Under the pieces are notes generated by a model. The model searched no databases. It was not told the origin of the DNA and worked only from the letters and a program-made list of their open reading frames with translations. From Platanthera guangdongensis (lineage: Eukaryota > Streptophyta > Magnoliopsida > Asparagales > Orchidaceae), in assembly GCA_039583875.1 (NCBI GenBank), contig CM077165.1, positions 80,832,554-80,896,553 on the forward strand: a DNA stretch of 64,000 nt, written 5' to 3'. Of the stretch, positions 45,003-54,499 are shown in pieces. The position numbers were made by a program, and so were the translations under genes. The first letter of the stretch is position 1. The number at the start of each line of letters is the position of its first letter.

Positions 45003-46999
45003 TCAGGGAGACAAGCTATACCCCTCAGAGCTTCCGCTTGAACTCCCGCTAGAGCTCTCGCCTGAGCTCTCCCCGGATGTCTCGCAACCCGCGGGAGCAG
45101 ATTTCGGGACATCCGAGGGTGGGGTATCAGGCGCGCCCGGGGACTTCGAAACAGGCTCGAAGAGCCAGGGGACGAGCTGTTGAGCGGTAATGATCTTGCC
45201 CCTCCCGTCCAAGCATTCGACATCTCGCAGCGTCTCCAAGGTCAGCTTGATGGTAGCTTGCGCGTTGGCCTGAAGGAGCTTGTCGATATCGTAGACGGAG
45301 TAATATCGGCTCTTCAACCTTTAGTCCAGAGGAGGGTGCGCATTCGCCTCCAGGCGCAGGATCTGGTCCCTCAATTGGACGCTCTCGTATCGCGCCTGGG
45401 CCAGCTCCGCGCGAAGCGCCGCGGCTTGAGTGGAATCCTGTATAGCGAGAAGTTAGCATGAAAGGAAAAGAATGAAGTGGAAATCTGCAGTGGCGAGAGC
45501 TAGCACCATGAAAGGTCTCGCTTACCTCTTCCGCCCGGCACGAAGACAGTTGTTGCTTGGCATCTTCTAGCTCCTTCTTCAAGGCAGCCGCCTCAGCCAC
45601 CGCACCCTCCCTGGCCTTGAACATATCTTCGAAGTTGCGGTTTATGGTGATGCTCTGGCGAGCACACATATGCGCAAGTTCCAGCCCGCGCATCAGAGCA
45701 CAGGTGGAGTCATAAGCCAGGATCGTGGTGGTCATCCTGTCATAGATGCTGACATTCTCCTGGCTGTAGAGGCCGTAGACCAGGGAGAAGGCCTCGCTGG
45801 TGACCTCATCTCGCTCCGCCCAGCTGGGGATAAGAGATGAGATTGAGACCCTGTTGGTATCAGGTTCCCACTAAAGGAGCGGTTTGTTTTCCGCGTCAAG
45901 GCACTTTGTGCCGAGACCAAAATTGCGGTGACCCCGTGGCACCTCTCCAGGCGGAGACTGGCCGGAGGTCCCGGCTGCGGCTCCTTTGCCATTTGCACCA
46001 CCAGGGGCCTGGGGGTTCTCTGCAGGGGCCTCCGCGCCACCTCTGGTGGCTGCGATCTCGCTAACGACCTGCAGGATCTCTTCAAAAGAGCGGCCCGCAG
46101 CGAGAGGTTGAGAGGGCGGCACCATAATGGCTTTACCCTTCTCGGTGTCAGTTATCTTGGGCCTCTTGATCGGTGGGGGCAGAGGGGCGCCGGGCTTTCG
46201 CTTCCCGGCGCCAGTCGAAGGTAGCGAGGCCGGCTTATCCCGACAAGCATGAGCTGCAGCCTTTGCGAGAGCCAGCGGGTCTCTCGCAGATTGGCTCCTA
46301 GCAGCACGAGCCTCGTCAAAGGGTTGGTGCACGGGGATCTCGCGCTCTCTTGCGGAAGCGACAACACTCAGTTCTAACATTAAAAATGAAGTGAATAGCG
46401 AGACAAAGGCGAGACCTTACCTTCGCCCGGAGGCATGGGGAGGAGTGAATCAATGTCCCGCCGGAGGAAGAGAACGTTGAAGTCCTTGGTTCCGAAGAAC
46501 TCAAAGAGGGCGCTCTCACGCGAGCCCAAGGAGGGCGGCTTATAAGCAGCGTCCTCATATTGAATGGGCGCGAGAGGCACATTCCCGAAATCACCGGAAA
46601 CAAATATGGACCTCTCACCCCAGTGGTGGTGCTTGTTGGCGAGACCGATGGTCTTGAGCAGCTGCCCTGAAAGAAGACCACCCCTCCTTTGGTGCGGAAG
46701 GTGAACAGCTTCCGAAAGATTGGAAGGCTGAACTCGATCCTCTCGGATCGCATGTAGCAGATGAAGGCCACCAGAATCGCTACCGAGTTTGGATTCAGTT
46801 GCGCGGGAACCACTCCGTAATACCGGAGGGCCTGGCGCATCTCGGGCCACACTAGGAGGCGGAAGCCCACCTCAAAGTGCTCAAGGGGGATGGCGAGCTC
46901 CGCCTCCCCCGTGCTGTTTACCTTATCATGGTTGCCGGGGTTCCGCGCGGTGAAGCCGGCGGGAACGTAGCGAGTTTGGGTCAGGTTGAACTCGTCCAT
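45003..46999 (-). CDS. Antisense gene 1 of element D: Transposase_28 (gypsy-type) family protein, decayed
   Basis: Minus strand, start MDEFNLTQTRYVP at 46999. Exon 1 has the conserved block AELAIPLEHFEVGFRLLVW, ALRYYGVVPAQLNPNSVAIL and LPIFRKLFTFRTKGG. These recall the family PF04195, putative gypsy-type transposon domain. A frameshift near 46670 is followed by WGERSIFVSGDFGN. Introns by sequence: 46374-46420 (GTAAGG...TTAG) and 45438-45525 (GTAAGC...ACAG). Exon 2 ends in a coiled-coil-like stretch, AVAEAAALKKELEDAKQQL. Exon 3 ends in a Ser/Gly/Glu tail, with the stop at 45003. In-frame stops occur at 45871-45873 and 45323-45325. Proteins of this type often pair the N-terminal domain with a C-terminal coiled coil. 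Function is unknown. Confidence 0.75.
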
Positions 47000-47250
47000 G
47001 GTAAGGGTGCAGGAGGGAAATAGGTGCTTCTGGAAGGCTTCCGCGCAATTTGAACGCCCCTCGCTTCAGCCCGGCATCGTGTTGAAGTTGTATGTGAGGT
47101 CTTTAGGAGGGAGGCAAGAGCGAGAACTGTGCGAGAACGGGAGGATAAGGCGAAAGCAAGCGAGAGCTTTTGACAAACCGCGAAAGCGACAAGAGAAAAA
47201 AGGATTCAGATCGAAGAAATAAATTTAGTAGGTAGACCCTCTATTTATAG
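47000..47250 (-). promoter_or_regulatory. TATA box and leader of antisense gene 1
   Basis: The minus strand reads CTATAAATAG at 47241-47250, about 240 bp upstream of the ATG at 46999. No other TATA-like box is closer. 47251-47626 is AT/GC-mixed spacer upstream of it, with CTCGC repeats and no ORF of note. Confidence 0.55.
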
Positions 47251-47626
47251 GAAGCCATGATCATCATGACTGTTTTCAAAAAGGAGGCGGGGGTACGGCC
47301 GTCACGCCCTAAGTCGGCGACGCTTCGTTTTCCCGCCCAAGTTTTATAGTGACTGACAGATGATTAACATAAGCATTATGAGTTGACACACGACAGGTAA
47401 AATATGCGGAAGTAGAGTCACTCTCGCCGAGCGAGAGCTTTATAAAGAATAATAATAATAACAAGCAGCGTTATTACTCCCGTCAATCGAGAGCTAAATA
47501 GAAAGTAACAATATTAATAGCAAAGTTATCAGTTAAGACATGAAATTAACGGGGTACATCGGAGAAGGGGAAGGCCGGGGGCAAGGAAGGGTGTGGTCTC
47601 GCCAGTCAGTAGGGTTCCCACCGCCA

Positions 47627-48941
47627 TTATCCTTGCTCCCGCTGCCTGGTCCTCCGTGGAGCCTGCGGGTTGAAGTAGGATGACAAGAAGGTGCATCCTA
47701 GGTTGATCCGGCGAGACAGGTCTCGGATCTGCACGATGCACCTTTCGGGAGAAGACCCAGAGGTAGGCCCACCTGACCGATCTGCCTCGCCAATGAAGTA
47801 ATCCCGCTCCAGATCCTCCAGCCTCTTCTCTACCGACTGGCGGAACTCTCTCACCACGTAGTCATGGGCCCGCTCCCACCGGATAAGCTTCGACAGGACA
47901 GCGACAACCTTCTTCCCCCATCTTTTAGCGCTCCCGGCGCTGGTCAAGATTTCCTCCATCTCGTCAGATGAGGGGAAGGGGGAGCTCTCGCCGTCCTCCC
48001 CCTCTCTGTCTTCGTATTCTTCATCTTCTTCATCCTCTCCATCAGCTCCCGACTGCGAGCCCAGATCCCCTGACAAAAGATTTACACGGTTAGGGCGAGA
48101 GTTAAGCGAGACCGTTATGGACATACCGCATACCTGCAGTATGGAGAGAACCAGCGGTCGACAGCAGGCAAGAAGGCCCAGCCCCCCCCCCCCCCCTCAG
48201 TTCCAAAGAATAGGTGGATCGGCTTCCCTTTTCCCGGGGGAAGATTGTGCGAGTGGTGATCCCGGCTTGGCCGGAAGTAGGGGGGTTATCCACTCCCGTA
48301 GGATGGCTGGCATCATGGGTAGCTGCAGAAGATTCGGCAGCCATTCCTCCCGCCGGTATGGAGGAATCAACCGTGAGGGCAGGCTGATTTGCAGCCCTTG
48401 CTTCATTCTCTCGGGTAGCGAGACCCGGCTGGGCGGAAGCTGGCACTGCGGGAAGACAATTCAGTGTTCTGAGATGTAAGTTAAGAGCGAGAATGGAAAA
48501 GTTACCTGCAGTTCTCGGGTCAGGCGGAGGAGCCACCTCCGAGACCCGCGATGGGTCCTTAAGGGGGCGAGATGACGGGTCTAAGGGTTCCCGCGGGGAC
48601 CTGGCGATGTCGGGAACCGTTTCCTGCGAGAAGTATCGCGTCAGCTATAAAGCAACTAGTGGATTCAATGATTAGCGAATCAGACATACCTTCTGCGGAG
48701 AGGGATCATCCGCGTGGCTTGGGGTCGGGGTAGGAGGGCTCCTATTCTCATTGGGCAGATCTCGCTGGACTGCCTTCGCCTTCTTCTTTTTCTTCTTGGG
48801 CTGAGAAGGCTCGGCAGCTGACGACTTTCTCGCCAACCAGGGGGCAACCAAGGCGCTATTAGCTTTGGCTCATGCCTGTTCCACATCAATGCGGTCTTGG
48901 ATATCCTGCAGAAGCGGTTTGTCAGCGCGCTTGGAAGGCAT
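47627..48941 (-). CDS. Antisense gene 2 of element D: acidic basic-tract protein, four exons, decayed
   Basis: Minus strand, ATG at 48939-48941 (MPSKRADKPLLQDIQDRID). Exons by consensus GT-AG borders: 48941-48690, 48623-48506, 48445-48134, 48069-47627. Introns are of 66, 60 and 64 bp. Exon 1 has a TGA at 48870-48872 (likely from CGA) and a Lys tract, QPKKKKKKAKA, which could be a nuclear localisation signal. Exon 4 begins DLGSQSGADGEDEEDEEYED, an acidic run, then a helical region, LSKLIRWERAHDYVVREF and KRLEDLERDYF, ending RTRQREQG at 47627. Exon 3 has a poly-G tract (48182-48196 as C) that probably shifts the frame. No known domain was recognised. Similar antisense genes are known in some Tat elements, but I cannot name this one. 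Confidence 0.65.
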
Positions 48942-49013
48942 TGCGTGAGGAGGCGAGAACACAGGCGAAGAATGATGATTCGAGGGCAGAATTATGACCG
49001 TCTATCAACACAT

Positions 49014-49023
49014 ATATTTATAG
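49014..49023 (-). promoter_or_regulatory. TATA box of antisense gene 2
   Basis: The minus strand reads GCTATAAATATATG about 72 bp upstream of the ATG at 48941, a normal plant leader length. Confidence 0.55.
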
Positions 49024-49118
49024 CCACCGTATGGCCCACCGAAAGATTCCCTGATGTTTACACGTGTTCAGCGAATATTTATGGGTTGGATATGTCTTTT
49101 CGAGCGCAGAGCTAGCTC

Positions 49119-49135
49119 AAAAAGAGCGGGGATTA
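49119..49135 (+). other. Element D polypurine tract
   Basis: AAAAAGAGCGGGGATTA lies directly before the 3' LTR start TGTACAACC. Confidence 0.75.
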
Positions 49136-50079
49136 TGTACAACCCCATATTCACTGAGTCAGACCAGGAGGCACCAACAGTCACAATTAGGCTAGCCAGA
49201 GGAGTTCTCGCCCTAAAGAAGATCTCGCCCAAGTAGGCGAGAACGCTTGCGCTAGATCCAAGCTCCCTCGCCTACAAAGCTCCCCATGCTCGACGATCGT
49301 CGAACCCAGATCGTCGGGCGCAGCCAAATCGTCGAACGGAAACCAACAGGCCCAGATCGTCGGGCGCAGCTAAATCGTCGAACGGAAACAAACAGGCCCA
49401 GAACGTCAGGCGCAGCTAAATCGTCGAACGGAAACCAACATGCCCGGAACGTCAGGCGCAGCCAAATCGTCGAACGGAAACCAACATGCCCAGATCGTCG
49501 GGCGCAGCCAAATCGTCGAACAGAAACCAACAGGCCCAGATCGTCGAACGCAGCCAACACGGGAACGCTTGCGCTTGCGCCAAGCTCCAATCTCAAAGGA
49601 GCTCTCGCCTATAAGTAGGCGAGAACGCTTGCGCCGGGCTCTGGACAGAAGACTCTCGGATCAGAGCTCTCGCCGAGTGGGGCCCAGGGCCTTGGGTAAA
49701 ATGACCTAATTGCCCTCAGGCGAAATTACCCCTATACCCTCAGGATAAACAGTGGGATTTGGCTATTGGCAGATCAACCAAGGGAATTTCAGTAATCTTA
49801 GGTCAGCAAAGGCTATAAATAGACCCATAAGGGCTCTTTGGAAAGCAGCTTTTCATTATCTTCCAACTTCCAGTGCTTTCTGAGGAGCTCCTAGCCCAGC
49901 TTTTGGCTTTGGAGGGGAAGCTCTCAGAGGTATTTCGGGTGTGAGGTGGGACCTCCCTGCTGAGGCTTTGGGTCAGTCCAGGGACCTTTGAATCTGGTCG
50001 AGTGTTGAGGCTTGAGAGAAGTAGGTGACGGCTGCACCCCTATTTTGAACTCCCGTTGAGGTCATTTTTGGCTTCAACA
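49136..50079 (+). repeat. Element D 3' LTR (944 bp)
   Basis: Colinear with the 5' LTR, but exactly 46 bp longer, one unit of the internal array. The TATA box CTATAAATAG is at 49813-49822. It ends GCTTCAACA at 50079, followed by TSD ACAGG. Confidence 0.93.
49290..49565. repeat. 46-bp tandem array in element D 3' LTR
   Basis: Five full copies plus a partial one of the unit CCCAGATCGTCGGGCGCAGC, then CAAATCGTCGAACGG, then AAACCAACAGG. Two copies carry GAACGTCAGG instead of GATCGTCGGG. 46 is not a multiple of three, so ORFs through it cycle through frames and are not genes. Confidence 0.92.
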
Positions 50080-50530
50080 ACAGGCAAAACATTCAGAATT
50101 TACAAGCTTTCGAGCACGTACCACAGAAATAATTGGAGAAACTTGGCGCGGGAAACTGTAAACACTCCCGGGTTGACCGTTGTCCATCTTGAAGTCCAAG
50201 TGCTTGACCTTGCATTATATGAGCACATCATACTTGGACAACCAGCCCATGCCAAAAATTACGTCAAAATCCTCAAAGTCTATCACCTTCAGAACAACAA
50301 TGGCTAGAAAACAACCTAACAAAATCAGACAACTCTTAATGCCTTGGTCCAATACCACAAAATCACCAGAGGGAAACTTAACACAAAACGTGTCGCCAAT
50401 ACGATCTAGGGTCAAACCGTGACGCTCTACGAAGTTTCTAGCCACAAATGAGTGGGTAGCACTAGAATCAAAAAGAACGCACGCCCAGCGATTCTTGACC
50501 TTAAACTTTCCAATAAAAACATCCATGTAA
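50080..50530 (-). pseudogene. Element G aspartic protease
   Basis: Starts with the right ACAGG copy. The minus-strand frame from 50526 has MDVFIGKFKVKNRWACVLFD and then SSATHSFVARNFV. The active-site D-S/T-G of this family reads D-S-S, an inactivating change. The flap and C-terminal motif VIFGMGWLSKYDVLI follows. After a TAA the sequence runs to the element D insertion point. Its continuation is RT at 25596. Confidence 0.85.
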
Positions 50531-50579
50531 CTAAGGGAATGAGCGTCGAAATTACAGCTACAAACTAAAGGCTAGAATT

Positions 50580-51063
50580 AGGTTAGGATCTATCCTGAAA
50601 TCACTTGAGAAGACTTCTGAGCTTCCTCTGAAGACACCATGTTCAGCTTGCCCTTCCCCTTATTGCATGGTTGCGGTGACGATAAGGCCTGGAGTGGAAC
50701 TGGTTGCAACGGGGGCTGAGCCTGCGGGCACTTTGACTTGAAATATACTTTCTACCCACAATGAAAATAGGTCTTGTCCTTATGCCAATAATGGGCAGCA
50801 TCGTACGCATTCCGCTTACACGTAGAACAAACCAAATATGCTTTAAGAGCACTCTGGATCGCGTGAACTTGCTCCTTCTTCTGAGCTCCGATCCTCTTGA
50901 AGCATTTCTAGAATGGATGGCCTGGCTAGCCACAGAAACTGCATATCTCTTTACTTCTTTTCCTCGACACAACGTCGGATTCTTGGGGACTCTTACCCTT
51001 ACCATTCTTCCTCTTATCCTTTCTCATTTGTTGACCTCGGTGCTTAGCATTGTCAATCGCCTC
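50580..51063 (-). pseudogene. gag: Element G gag, C-terminal part
   Basis: On the minus strand at 50945-50904 the zinc knuckle reads C-S-F-C-G, stop, P-G-H-P-F, stop, K-C: a C-x2-C-x4-H-x4-C finger with two internal TAG codons. A Lys/Arg-rich stretch (KGKSPQESDVVSRKRSKEIC) precedes it. The gag reading ends abruptly at 51063 where element H begins. The rest of G, including its 5' LTR, must lie to the right of the window. Confidence 0.78.
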
Positions 51064-54000
51064 TGTAACGGCCCCGGTTTTTCTACGATTATTTAATTCT
51101 CGTTTGGTGTTACGTTGACACGGTTCTGGCATGTGCTGTTTGTTAGAGCGTGGTCTTAGCTCTTTAGATTCCTTGTGTGGTTGTTTGTATCCTTTTTGGC
51201 AAGATTCCCTAGCAAGCCGGGTCTGTTTTGGTGACCGGTGAGGTATCTCGGGGGATGCTTGTGTTTTGGCTTTGGGTAGTGATAACCCGAGTTTTGTTCG
51301 TCGAAAGTTGATTTAGACTTCGTCGTTGCGTTCGTAGCATGGGTATTTAGCTATGGTGCAAATTTCGTCGAATTCCGAGGTCGTTCGGTTTTCGCGTTGT
51401 TTTGTAGTTTATGTGAAACGATACTATTTATTAGGTATTATATTAATTATTATGTTAGAAAGGTGGCGGGTGCTTGGCGGTTACGATTTATATATATATT
51501 ATAATATTATTACTTAATTAATAGTTAAGTTAGAGTTAAGCGGGTTCTATATATATAGGATTAGAATAGGAATTTAGATAACCGCTGCTCTTCATCTTCC
51601 CGAAAACCCATTGAAAACCAGACCAACGCCTGTTCGCGAGAAGTAACGGAGAAACCGCCCGAACTGCTACCTTCGGACGCCGATTCCGGGAGTGTTAGTG
51701 GACGGAATTCGATTTCGAAAGCGGATTTGGATTGCTCTCGCCTAGACCTTCATTCCTACGGTAAGATATAAAATTTTCGTGGTGTTTCTAGGGGTCTCGA
51801 AATTTTGGTTTGATCCTTTTCCGCCATTAAAACTCTACAATCCTAGTTTAGGTGCTGTTGCGGCTGGAGCCGAGAGAGAGAGAGAGAGAGAGGAAGGGTT
51901 GTGCAAGATAAATCGCTCGAAATTGAGGCAAGTGGTACTCCGTGCCCTTGCTAAGTAGAATTTATTCACCTAGTTTCCTGGTGCTCTTGACTAAACCCTT
52001 CCAGATTTAATCAATGTCTTGTTTTTTTAAGCCTGAAACCTCCTTGTTTAAGTTTACAAAATTTTTTCCTTCTTGTCCAGATATCAGATTTTTGCTTCCT
52101 ATTCGAGATATTTTAAGTTCCTGTTCTTAGAACCTAGGAATGCTACTTAGTCTTGCCAGATTTCTCTTTTGCTGCAAATTTTTAAGCCTATGGTCAGTTT
52201 GCTGTAGTGTTATAATGCTGAGTATTTCATGGGTAGGCTCGATTTAGGGGTAAATTTGGCTTGGCAGTTGTGGTAGAAGTGGCAAAAATTCTTTTCCTTT
52301 CCATAGTCTTGAGGATTAGAGTGATTCTGGGCTTGTAGTAGTGGTCTGGAGAGTTGAGGAGGGTATGATGAAATCGTCGATCTGAGTTTGACGGAAATCG
52401 TCGAACTGAGATCGACGATCTCCGGTTGCCTGAGTTCGACGAGGATCGACGAACTGAGTTCGATGAGGATCGTCGAACTGAGTTCGACGAGGATCGTCGA
52501 ACTGAGTTCGACGATTTCCTGTGTCCTGTGTTCGACGATTGCTTGCGTCCTGAGTTCGACGAAAGTCGTCAAACTGAGTTTCGCAATTTTCCTGTGTCCT
52601 GTGTTCGATGAAAATCATCGAACTGAGTTCGACGATTGCGTGCATCCTGAGTTCGACGAAAATCGCCGAACTGAGTTCGATGATTTTATGTGACCTGAGT
52701 TCCACAAAAAAAAATCGTCGAACTGGGTTTGACGATTTCTTGTGGCTTGAGATCGACAAAGTCCTGTGGCTTGAGATAGACGATTTTCGGTTGCCTGTGA
52801 TCAACGATATCTATTTCCCTGTGATCAGAGTTCGACAAAAATCGTCGAACTGAGCTCGACGACTCCTATAAGCTGTGATCGACGATTTTCCCTCTGTCTT
52901 CCCTTATTTTCCCGAGTGAATCCCGTTGGGTTTTGGGTTGTTTGTCGGCTATTTTTCTGAATGCCGAATCATGGGTTATGACAGGTAGTGGTGTTTTGAC
53001 ACTCTAAAGGAGTTGGATGGTTTTGTTTGCGAGTCGTGGCCGCCACCTTTTAATCCCAGGTACGGGCTGGGTATTGTCGTGGCCACCACCTTTTAATCCC
53101 AGGTACGGGCTGGGTTTGTCGTGGCCTTGTGCTGATACATGAATTTTTAGTTGGAACTATTTTGTTTGGGGGACTGTTTTTGGTCTCCAACTCAGGTCCA
53201 TGTTGTTTACTACTGCCATTAACTCACAAATTAGGATTGTTAGGTGTTTCTTCCTTGTAGAATGCAACATATTGTGGCAAGTTCTCTTTTCTTTTGCCTT
53301 GTAGCCTCTGTTGGATTTGAGCAGGGCTTGTTGTTGTTTCCTTGTACTTGGTGTACTTTGGTTTACTTTGGACAGCATTTGCTTTTACTGTCATGTTTAC
53401 TTACTCTCTTTCATTCCATTTTGACATTATGCTCTAATTCAGATTTTTCTTGTTTTACTTGCTGAGGTATTCTTTTCTTCTCTGATTGCCTCAGGTTCTG
53501 ATTAGTAGCCGAGTAGGCGGCTAGTTTTGATGTGCTGTTGCTGGTGATCTGTTGTACTGTAGAGATCAGTTTCTTGGTCTTGTGAGGTAGCTTTCTGTTT
53601 TTCTTACAGACATACATGCTCGCCAGTGGGTTCGTGTCAGGTTGTTGACGCCCGCTGGTGGTTTTTGCTTATGATACTAAATATATTTCTTTTACTGCTA
53701 CCTTTCTGGAGATAGTCTATTTGCTCTTGGGAAGATTTATGCTAGGTTGCTAGTTACTTTTAAACCTAAAAACACTATTATAAGTATATCTCATGATCAG
53801 CATGTTTATAAAACTCATACACTACTTTCCAAGCAATGTAAAAAAAATCATTTTCTTACTTATAATATAAAATATATCTAGAATCTTACATAGTATAAGT
53901 TGACCTCGAGGTTCACTTATGCACTCTCATAGGATGTCAAATATAAATAAAGTATTTTCCGTTGCGTATAAGTATAGTTTTAAAACTGTGGACTAGATGA

Positions 54001-54193
54001 TCCACTGAGCCGAGGGATACAACCTTTAAAATGTAACTGATTTTCTAATCATTAAACTTATGAATTTTCATAGTCTAGTTAGATGTTGTTCATGTGAGCG
54101 TCGATAGTTATCCCCTGCTCGACGTGGCATCACGACACGTGTTTTCTCATACTCTGATACTTCTGAAATTCAGAGAAAATGCGGGTTGTGACA
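51064..54193 (+). repeat. Element H 5' LTR (3130 bp)
   Basis: Starts TGTAACGGCCCCGG and ends GGGTTGTGACA, followed by the PBS. A TATA-like box TATATATATAG is at about 51547-51557. A GA microsatellite lies around 51872-51892. The CGTCGA array (52376-52880) lies more than 800 bp downstream of TATA. Repeats of 42-43 bp containing TTTTAATCCCAGGTACGGGC start at 53034 and 53077. No coding sequence. Confidence 0.85.
52376..52880. repeat. CGTCGAAC-TGA-GTTCGACG hairpin array in element H LTR
   Basis: About a dozen copies of ATCGTCGAAC-TGA-GTTCGACGA occur. The perfect form has 10-bp arms around a 3-base centre. They are clear at 52440-52515 and degenerate from 52560. It holds a comparable place in the LTR to the TCGACGAA array of G, but with a different unit. 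Confidence 0.88.
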
Positions 54194-54195
54194 GT

Positions 54196-54206
54196 TGGTA
54201 TCAGAG
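54196..54206 (+). other. Element H primer binding site (tRNA-iMet)
   Basis: TGGTATCAGAG begins two bases after the LTR end. Confidence 0.88.
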
Positions 54207-54494
54207 GGAGGTTGCTTGACAATTTGTCGGGCAACATTTCCTTGTAGGTATTAGATGTTTAGCATCATATCATACACACAACGATATGGCATCAGCACGT
54301 CTTGGCTGAAGCATGAACACTACACTCATAGCATAACATGAAGTATACTGGACATATTATGTAGTATGTGATGCATAATATGTGTCTGTATATGGATCCA
54401 CCATAGAGGCAACATGTGAGGTTTATGTAGTATGGGGTGCATAACCTCACCACATGAATGCGACTAGCACATTTCTTTTTCGTTGCATGAGAAT
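54207..54494 (+). other. Element H leader, first part
   Basis: Non-coding, with repeated GTAGTATGGGGTGCATAAC-like phrases. Ends at the target site GTTAT (54495-54499) of element I. Confidence 0.6.
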
Positions 54495-54499
54495 GTTAT

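Larger units (their letters stand above)
25608..50079 (+). mobile_element. Element D: Ty3/gypsy Tat-type retrotransposon carrying E and F
   Basis: The LTRs start TGTACAACCCC and end GCTTCAACA: 5' copy at 25608-26318 plus 32793-32979, 3' copy at 49136-50079. The TSD is ACAGG. Internal order is PBS, gag, protease, RT, RNase H, a second archaeal-like RNase H, integrase without chromodomain, then two antisense genes before the 3' LTR. A second RNase H and antisense reading frames after pol are known Tat-lineage traits. E is inserted in the 5' LTR and F after the protease region. Without them D is about 12.7 kb. Pol is inactivated by stops and by changes in catalytic residues of both RT and integrase. 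Confidence 0.92.

Noticed and set aside
44458..45183. 241-codon plus-strand ORF after element D pol
   Set aside because: Composition follows local repeats, it overlaps exon 3 of antisense gene 1, and it has no recognisable domain.
49252..49596. ORF with repeated FDDLA-type peptides on the minus strand
   Set aside because: Translation of the 46-bp LTR array cycling through frames.
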